NCBI RefSeq assembly: GCF_000966975.1
Contig: NZ_JZWV01001212.1
Location: 1-5,720, forward strand
Direction: 5' to 3'
Length of the DNA stretch: 5,720 nt
DNA from: Streptomyces katrae
GTDB lineage: Bacteria > Actinomycetota > Actinomycetes > Streptomycetales > Streptomycetaceae
Shown here: positions 1 to 5,720 of the stretch, piece after piece
Numbering within the stretch: position 1 is the first letter of the stretch
Layout: the number at the start of each line of letters is the position of its first letter
Program-made: the position numbers and the translations under genes
The notes under the pieces: model-generated
Database searches by the model: none
The model's input: the letters and a program-made list of their open reading frames with translations, nothing else
Told to the model about the DNA's origin: nothing

Positions 1-1507
1 GGTTCACGGCGAGCATGTCGCCGCCGTGCCCGGCGAGTTCGGCCAGGGCCGCACCCCAGGCGTGGACGGCGCGGGCGGCGTCCTCCAGCGTGAGGGCGCC
101 GGCCAGGTGGGCGGCGGCGATCTCGCCGACGCTGTGGCCGGCGTAGGCCCGGGGGCGGACCCCGTGGGCCAGCCAGGTCTCGGCGAGGGCGATCTGGACG
201 CCGAAGGTGGCGGGGATGCTGACGTCGGGGGTGTCCGGGCCGGGGGCGCCGGGGGCGCCGCGCAGCACGTCGGTGAGGAGCCAGCCGGTGAGGGGGGCGA
301 GGGCCTGCTCGCAGCGCAGGGCGGCGGTGCGGAACTCCGGGGAGGAGTCGAGGAGTTCCGCGGCCATGGCGGGCCACTGCCCGCCGATCCCGGACAGGAC
401 GAACGCGGCCTGGCGGACGGCGGCGGGGCCGGTTCCGCGGACCACGTCGGTGGCGAACCCGCCGTCGGCGAGGGCGGCGAGCGCGTCGAGGAGCCGGGCG
501 CGGCCGTCGCCGAGGAGGACGGCGCGGTGCGGGAAGTGGTGCCGGGTGGTGGCGAGGGCCCGCCCCACGGCGGCGGGGTCGGGGCCGGCGTGCGCGGTGA
601 GGTGCTCGTGCAGCTGCCGCGCCCGGGCCCGCAGGGCCTCGGGACCGGCGGCGGAGAGCATCCACGGCAACGCCTCCTCGGCCCCGCCCCACAGGGAGGC
701 GGGCGCACCCGGGGCGCCACCGGCGGCAACGTCCGCGCCGGCAGCGGCCGCGGCCCCGGGAGCGGGGACGCCGACGGCCTCGGGGCCCGTACCGGCTGCG
801 GCCTCAGGAGCGGGGACGTCCGCGCCGGGGGTGCCTCCGGTGTCGCCACCGGTGGCGGCGGGGCCGGTACCGGCAGCGGTGCCGGGGCCGAGGTTCCAGC
901 CGGAGTCGGTGGTGGTCCAGCGGCCGTCGGCGCCGAGTACGGCGAGGATCCGGTCGCCGTCGGCCCGCGCGGCGGCGAGGGGCTTCAGCAGGACGGCGCC
1001 GTAGCCGCCGTCCCCGCTGTCCGGCGCGCCCGGCAGGCGTACGTCCGGGCCGGCGGCCAGGGCGAGGTCGCTCTCGCCGCGGACGAGGCTGTCGTGGGCC
1101 GCCCGCAGCGCGTCGGGGCCGGTGGGGAGGCGGCGCAGCAGCGGGGCCGCGCCCGGAGCGAGCCGCAGGACGGCGCCGGCCGCGGCGGCGGCCTCCTCCT
1201 GCGCGGGGAGCTCCACGTCCGGGCCGGGGACGGCGAGGAAGAGGCCCGGGGCCAGCGCCCTGGCCGGGACGACCCCGGCGTCCTCCAGCGCCTCCCACCA
1301 GGTCTCCGCCGCGGCCGGCCCGTGCGGCAGGGCTCCGGCCGTCACGGGGGCCGACGGGTCCGCGGCGGCCTCCGCGAGGAACTCCGCGTCGAACGCCCCG
1401 TCCGTGCCGGTGTCCTGCGGCCGGCGGTGCGCCGATCCGATCGCCACGATCACCTCGTGCGCACCGTTCCCGGACTCCTCCGGCATAGCGACAGACTCCC
1501 GCATCAT
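1..1507 (-). CDS. Modular type I polyketide synthase, N-terminal part: eroded KS plus loading-type AT (partial)
   Basis: This is the first 502 codons of a modular PKS; the gene continues beyond the left edge. The start is ATG at 1507 (a second ATG follows), with GGAG at 1513-1516 five bases upstream; ATG at 1486 is an alternative. Residues ~17-205 resemble a ketosynthase in pieces (HEVIVAIGSA, TWWEALEDAGV, RGESDLALAAG, ILAVLGADG), but the TACSSS active site and the HGTGT and NIGH histidine regions are missing. A Gly/Ala/Pro linker (~206-272) follows, then a typical KS-AT linker (LPWMLSAAG) and an AT domain from ~366. The AT has GIGGQW in place of the usual GQGxQ, and the nucleophile motif GHSVGE with Ser459. 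The residue 25 after the Ser, Arg in malonyl ATs, is Trp484. The likely role is the loading module of a polyene PKS taking a monocarboxylic acyl-CoA starter. The domain calls are strong; the loading role is inference, since the rest of the AT and the ACP lie outside the window. Confidence 0.9.
   Translation of the reverse strand, partial: MMRESVAMPEESGNGAHEVIVAIGSAHRRPQDTGTDGAFDAEFLAEAAADPSAPVTAGALPHGPAAAETWWEALEDAGVVPARALAPGLFLAVPGPDVELPAQEEAAAAAGAVLRLAPGAAPLLRRLPTGPDALRAAHDSLVRGESDLALAAGPDVRLPGAPDSGDGGYGAVLLKPLAAARADGDRILAVLGADGRWTTTDSGWNLGPGTAAGTGPAATGGDTGGTPGADVPAPEAAAGTGPEAVGVPAPGAAAAAGADVAAGGAPGAPASLWGGAEEALPWMLSAAGPEALRARARQLHEHLTAHAGPDPAAVGRALATTRHHFPHRAVLLGDGRARLLDALAALADGGFATDVVRGTGPAAVRQAAFVLSGIGGQWPAMAAELLDSSPEFRTAALRCEQALAPLTGWLLTDVLRGAPGAPGPDTPDVSIPATFGVQIALAETWLAHGVRPRAYAGHSVGEIAAAHLAGALTLEDAARAVHAWGAALAELAGHGGDMLAVN
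692..892 (-). repeat. Low-complexity Gly/Ala/Pro/Thr linker inside the PKS
   Basis: About 67 residues made almost only of G, A, P, T, V and D lie where the C-terminal half of the ketosynthase would be. Short motifs recur, such as AGTGP, VPAPEAAAG versus VPAPGAAAA, and GADV twice; the DNA shows matching imperfect repeats (GGAGCGGGGACG near 769 and again near 808). It looks like a flexible tether that grew by slipped repeats of GC-rich codons after the catalytic half of the domain was lost. Confidence 0.6.
893..1460 (-). other. Degenerate ketosynthase remnant at the PKS N-terminus
   Basis: This stretch codes for about 190 residues that line up in order with short blocks of a ketosynthase, which is normally about 420 residues. 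Aligning ALRAAHDSL-RGESDLALAAG with the usual ALHLACQSL-AGECDLALAGG puts roughly Leu127 where the catalytic Cys should be (TACSSS reads RRLPTG here). The segment between that block and GYGAVLLKPL is much shortened, and everything after ILAVLGADG, including both histidine motifs, is absent. It therefore cannot condense or decarboxylate. The frame is open and codon use matches the neighbours, so this is domain erosion inside a working gene, not a pseudogene. Confidence 0.78.
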
Positions 1508-1512
1508 GTGTG

Positions 1513-1516
1513 CTCC
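1513..1516 (-). promoter_or_regulatory. Ribosome binding site of the PKS gene
   Basis: GGAG on the minus strand lies five bases before the tandem ATG-ATG start at 1507/1504. This spacing favours the upstream ATG pair over the internal ATG at 1486, which has a GGAG nine bases upstream and remains possible. Confidence 0.55.
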
Positions 1517-1579
1517 ATCGACCCGTTGAACTACTGCTGACTGGCTGGCTCCGCAGCGCCTCGGGGCGTGCGGGCATGC

Positions 1580-1598
1580 CGGGGTGGGACCCACCCCG
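1580..1598 (-). terminator. Perfect palindrome downstream of the cholesterol oxidase gene, probable terminator
   Basis: CGGGGTGGG and CCCACCCCG form 9-bp arms around a single central base. In RNA this would fold to about eight pairs with a three-base loop. It lies 23-41 bases past the cholesterol oxidase stop and about 70 bases before the PKS start. There is no T-run after it, which is common for terminator-like hairpins in high-GC actinomycetes. An 8-bp GGCATGCC palindrome abuts it at 1573-1580. Because the centre is so tight, a dimeric DNA-binding site upstream of the PKS is the alternative reading. The rest of the 113-bp spacer shows no clear -35/-10 pair. Confidence 0.5.
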
Positions 1599-1620
1599 TG
1601 CTGTTCCCCTGCGCCGCCGG

Positions 1621-3639
<2,019 letters not shown>

Positions 3640-3643
<4 letters not shown>

Positions 3644-4836
3644 CAGGCGACGGGCAGCGCGTACACCCCGTACACCTGCATGTCGTGGCGGAGCCGGATC
3701 TCCTCGGGCGGGCAGGCCAGCCGCAGCTGCGGGAAGCGTTCCAGCAGGGCGGTGAAACCGACCCGGAGTTCGATGCGGGCCAGCTGCTGGCCGAGGCACT
3801 GGTGGATGCCGTGGCCGAAGCCGAGGTGGCCGGCGGCGCGCCGGGTCACGTCGAAGGACTCGGGGTCGGGGAAGCGTTCGGGGTCCCGGTTGGCGGCGGC
3901 GAGGGAGACCATCACGACCTCTCCCTCCCTGATGAGGGTGCCCTCGACCTCCACGTCCTCCAGGGCGGCCCGGGTGGGGCCGTGGTGGACGATGCTCAGG
4001 AAGCGCAGGCTCTCCTCGACGGCGCCCTCGATCAGGGACGGGTCGGCGCGCAGCGCGGCCAGCTGCTCGGGGTGCTCCAGCAGGGCGAAGGTGCCGAGCG
4101 CGAGCTGGTTGGCCGTGGTCTCGTGGCCGGCGACCAGCAGCAGGAAGGCGATCGAGGTGAGTTCCTCGTCGGTGAGGTCCGGGTCGGCGGTGATCAGTCC
4201 GCTGATGATGTCGTCGGCGGGCTCGGTGCGCTTGAGCCGTACCAGGCCGCCCAGGTAGGCCCCCAGTTCCAGGAAGGCGGCGGTGACGTCCTCGGTGGAC
4301 TCGCCGAAGCTGCTCCAGACGTGGGTGTGGTGCTGGAAGGTGGCGCGGTCGGCGTAGGGGACGCCGAGCAGTTCGCAGATGACGAGCGAGGGGATCGGCA
4401 GCGCGAAGTGCTCGAAGAGGTCGGCGGGGGAGCCGAGCCGCTCCATCTCGTCCAGCCGCTCCGCGGTGATCTTCTCGATCCACTCGGTGAGCAGCCGCAT
4501 GCGGCGGACGGTGAACTGCCCGACCAGCAGCTTGCGGTAGCGCTGGTGCTCGGGGTCGTCGTGCTGGATGAACATGCCGGGCGGTGCCGCCGGGGCCTCG
4601 TCCAGGGTCGCGGCGCGCGGGACCGGCGGGTGCTTGAGTTCCCCGCGGGCGCTGAACCGGGCGTCGGCGAGGACGGCCCGGGCGGCGGAATAGCCCGTGA
4701 CGAGCCATCCGAGATGGCCGTCGGCGAATTCCATGCGCGTCAGCGGTTCGGTCCGGCGCAGTGACCGGGTCGCCGGGGGCGGGTTGAAGTATCCCTCCCG
4801 GACAGTGGAAAAGGTCACCGGTAAACCCTGGCTCAT
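3640..4836 (-). CDS. Cytochrome P450, CYP105-type, probable polyene-tailoring oxidase
   Basis: 398 residues, a normal length for a soluble bacterial P450. The I-helix oxygen-binding motif AGHETT is at 236-241 with Glu239 and Thr240 as the acid-alcohol pair. The K-helix ExxR is Glu275-Arg278, and the heme loop FGHGIHQCLG at 340-349 has Cys347 as heme ligand. The N-terminal pattern (LPVTFSTVREGYFNPP, DGHLGWLVTGY) and overall sequence fit CYP105. The start at 4836 is backed by GGAAGGG five bases upstream. With the coupled ferredoxin it most likely oxidises the released macrolactone; in relatives such enzymes hydroxylate the ring or side chain (filipin) or convert an exocyclic methyl to carboxyl (nystatin, pimaricin, rimocidin). 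I cannot say which from sequence alone. Codon 5 is TTA, the only in-frame TTA I see in the window. Confidence 0.95.
4822..4824 (-). promoter_or_regulatory. TTA leucine codon 5 of the P450 gene (candidate bldA control point)
   Basis: The reading ATG AGC CAG GGT TTA at 4836-4822 puts a TTA at the fifth codon. In Streptomyces TTA is decoded only by the bldA tRNA, abundant late in growth. An early TTA would limit production of the P450 and, through the overlapping start, the ferredoxin until that stage. The codon is inside the conserved N-terminal pattern (GLPVTF), so it is unlikely to lie in a misassigned leader. Confidence 0.75.
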
Positions 4837-4841
4837 ACATG

Positions 4842-4848
4842 CCCTTCC
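4842..4848 (-). promoter_or_regulatory. Ribosome binding site of the P450 gene
   Basis: GGAAGGG on the minus strand, five bases before the ATG at 4836. It is the strongest Shine-Dalgarno match in the window and fixes the P450 start. Confidence 0.7.
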
Positions 4849-4881
4849 ATGGCCGGCCGTATTGCGGATCGATCCCTCGGG

Positions 4882-4925
4882 AACGCGGCCTCAACACGGC
4901 GTCAACGCGTTCGTAACACGGCGTC
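4882..4925 (-). promoter_or_regulatory. Four tandem 11-bp direct repeats, candidate SARP/OmpR-type operator
   Basis: Read on the plus strand the units are AACGCGGCCTC, AACACGGCGTC, AACGCGTTCGT and AACACGGCGTC, at 4882, 4893, 4904 and 4915. The second and fourth are identical. Each is a heptad AAC(A/G)CG(G/T) plus a four-base spacer; on the coding strand the heptads read (C/A)CG(C/T)GTT. Heptads every 11 bp are the known layout of sites for SARP activators and OmpR/PhoB-type winged-helix regulators. The array ends 45 bases before the P450 start. A weak further unit may lie at 4937. Which protein binds is not shown; a pathway SARP or PhoP are candidates. Confidence 0.65.
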
Positions 4926-4933
4926 CTGCAATT

Positions 4934-4960
4934 TCGAACTCCGCCGTCCGCGCAGTTCGA
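4934..4960. promoter_or_regulatory. Perfect 7-bp inverted repeat in the P450 leader, candidate operator
   Basis: TCGAACT at 4934-4940 and AGTTCGA at 4954-4960 are exact reverse complements with a 13-bp spacer, giving 20 bp centre to centre, about two helical turns. It lies just downstream of the predicted -10 at 4975-4980, so a dimeric protein there could block or modulate transcription. A leader RNA hairpin is the alternative. Confidence 0.5.
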
Positions 4961-4974
4961 TCAGCGCCATGACG

Positions 4975-5004
4975 AAGGTATGGAGACGCGGTGAAAAGTG
5001 TCAA
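4975..5004 (-). promoter_or_regulatory. Sigma-70-like promoter for the P450-ferredoxin genes
   Basis: The minus strand carries TTGACA at 5004-4999 and TACCTT at 4980-4975 with an 18-base spacer, in a locally AT-rich patch between the regulator stop and the P450. The -35 is a perfect match and the -10 keeps the key TA-T positions, as expected for an HrdB-type promoter. Transcription would start near 4968, leaving a leader of roughly 130 bases that holds the inverted repeat and the 11-bp array. Confidence 0.55.
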
Positions 5005-5006
5005 CG

Positions 5007-5043
5007 AAATCAATCCCGCGCGCACTAACCCTGTGGGCGCGGG
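5007..5043 (-). terminator. Hairpin across the regulator stop codon followed by T-rich DNA
   Basis: GCGCGGG (5043-5037) and CCCGCGC (5021-5015) pair on the minus strand around a 15-base loop that contains the TAG stop at 5027-5025. ATTGATTT follows directly. This resembles an intrinsic terminator and would separate the regulator transcript from the P450 promoter just downstream. The long loop makes it a moderate call. Confidence 0.45.
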
Positions 5044-5720
5044 CCGGAGGGTACGGTTACGGGCGGTACCGGGAGGCTTCGGTTCGGTTCGGTACCGGGC
5101 CCCGCCGGACCCCCCTCCCCTCCCCCGCCGCGCGCGGGGGTGCCGGGGCATTCCTGGGCCAGCAGCTGTGCCATCGGGGCGAGTTCGGCGCGTCCGTCGA
5201 TCCGCAGCTTGCGGTACGCGCGCGTGAGGTGTTTCTCCACCGCCCGGGCGCTGACCTCCAGTCCTTCGGCGATGGCCCGGTTGGAGGTGCCCCGGGCGGC
5301 CAGTGCGGCGACGCGGCGTTCGGTGCGGGTCAGGGCGGCCACGGCGTCCGCGCCCTGGGAGCCCGCGATGGTGTGCAGTGCCCGGCCGGCCCGGTCGGCG
5401 ATCCACGGTGCCCCGCACCGCAGCCCCTGGTCCCGGGCCCGGGTGAGCCGGTGCTCGGCCTCGGCCTCCCGGCCGGCGGTCAGCAGCCGTCGGCCCAGGA
5501 GCAGGGAGGTGCGGGCCTGTTCGAGGACGTGGGCGGTCCGTTCCAGGGTGGCCGCGGACTCGCGCAGCAGGGCGAGCCCCCGCTCTCCCCCGGTGATCGC
5601 GCCCCGGCCGCGCTGGGCGCGGCCGATGGCCACCGGGCTGCCCCAGGTCACGGCGCGTTCGAACTCCTCGTCCATGAGGTCGTGGGCCTGGCCGGGCCGG
5701 CCCATCCGGTAGTGGAGCGT
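5025..5720 (-). CDS. LuxR-family, LAL-type transcriptional regulator, C-terminal part (partial)
   Basis: 231 codons plus stop are visible; the frame is open to the right edge, so the start lies outside. The visible part is a helical, TPR-like region (e.g. WGSPVAIGRAQ, LLRESAATLE, GREAEAEHRLTRA, RCGAPWIADRAGRAL) typical of the end of large ATP-binding LuxR regulators. A LuxR helix-turn-helix follows (about 5333-5154): LTRTERRVAALAARG, SNRAIAEGLEVSARAVEKHL, RKLRI. Full-length LAL proteins are about 900-1,000 residues with an N-terminal P-loop ATPase; that part is not seen here. The gene ends in an unusual tail of about 42 Gly/Pro-rich residues after the HTH, where the family normally stops soon after it. 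LAL genes are common pathway activators in polyene clusters (NysR and AmphR types), so this one probably controls the neighbouring genes. The family call is firm; the target is inference. Confidence 0.92.
   Translation of the reverse strand, partial: TLHYRMGRPGQAHDLMDEEFERAVTWGSPVAIGRAQRGRGAITGGERGLALLRESAATLERTAHVLEQARTSLLLGRRLLTAGREAEAEHRLTRARDQGLRCGAPWIADRAGRALHTIAGSQGADAVAALTRTERRVAALAARGTSNRAIAEGLEVSARAVEKHLTRAYRKLRIDGRAELAPMAQLLAQECPGTPARGGGGEGGPAGPGTEPNRSLPVPPVTVPSGPRPQG
5064..5140. repeat. Repeats and hairpins in the 3' tail of the regulator gene
   Basis: CGGTACCGGG occurs at 5064-5073 and 5090-5099, with GGTTCGGTTCGG between. GGTACCG and CGGTACC (5065-5071, 5090-5096) can also pair. 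A separate GC hairpin, CCCCCGC (5122-5128) with GCGGGGG (5134-5140) and a five-base loop, follows. All of it lies in the part coding for the low-complexity tail after the HTH, suggesting recently grown or formerly non-coding DNA read through to the TAG at 5027. Confidence 0.5.

Noticed and set aside
26..1540. Long plus-strand open frame over the PKS region
   Set aside because: Gly/Arg/Ala-rich translation with no domain; it mirrors the GC-biased codons of the minus-strand PKS, which has clear AT motifs.
3685..4764. Plus-strand open frame opposite the P450
   Set aside because: Shadow frame; the P450 heme, ExxR and AGHETT motifs are on the other strand.
4833..4850. Five-codon leader frame (ATG at 4850, TGA overlapping the P450 ATG)
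   Set aside because: It has no ribosome binding site of its own and consists mostly of the P450 Shine-Dalgarno region; the ATGA overlap is probably chance.
4871..4884. GATCCC-TC-GGGAAC imperfect inverted repeat
   Set aside because: Only five of six arm bases pair, and it overlaps the end of the stronger 11-bp array; too weak to call alone.

Overview
The window looks like a Streptomyces (or close actinomycete) chromosome. It has very high GC, GC-rich third codon positions, GTG starts, a Tat-exported cholesterol oxidase nearly superimposable on the classical Streptomyces enzyme, and a single rare TTA leucine codon. All supported genes lie on the minus strand and are transcribed from right to left.

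In transcription order the layout is as follows. (1) 5720-5025: the C-terminal part of a LuxR-family, LAL-type regulator ending in a LuxR helix-turn-helix. (2) 5024-4837: a 188-bp control region with a terminator-like hairpin, a TTGACA/TACCTT promoter, a perfect inverted repeat and a four-unit 11-bp tandem array. (3) 4836-3640: a CYP105-type cytochrome P450 with a TTA as codon 5. (4) 3643-3431: a small [3Fe-4S]-type ferredoxin whose GTG start overlaps the P450 stop. (5) 3430-3259: a repeat-rich spacer with a GC hairpin. (6) 3258-1621: a secreted FAD cholesterol oxidase. (7) 1620-1508: a spacer with a perfect palindrome. (8) 1507-1: the N-terminus of a modular type I polyketide synthase that runs off the left edge.

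The combination of cholesterol oxidase, P450/ferredoxin pair, LAL regulator and PKS loading module is the signature of a polyene macrolide antifungal cluster (filipin, rimocidin and pimaricin type). The PKS end probably loads the starter unit. The P450/ferredoxin pair would make a post-PKS oxidation (hydroxylation, or oxidation of a methyl branch to carboxyl). The cholesterol oxidase is the sterol-linked accessory enzyme of such clusters, and the LAL protein is a pathway regulator. The exact polyene cannot be fixed from this window.

Two points stand out. The PKS starts with a severely eroded ketosynthase (no active-site Cys, no catalytic His regions, about half the domain replaced by a Gly/Ala/Pro linker). 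It is followed by an acyltransferase in which the arginine that normally holds the malonyl carboxylate is Trp, suggesting direct loading of a monocarboxylic starter. Second, the P450 control region stacks several candidate elements: a promoter, a palindrome, four helically phased 11-bp repeats and a possible bldA-dependent TTA codon.
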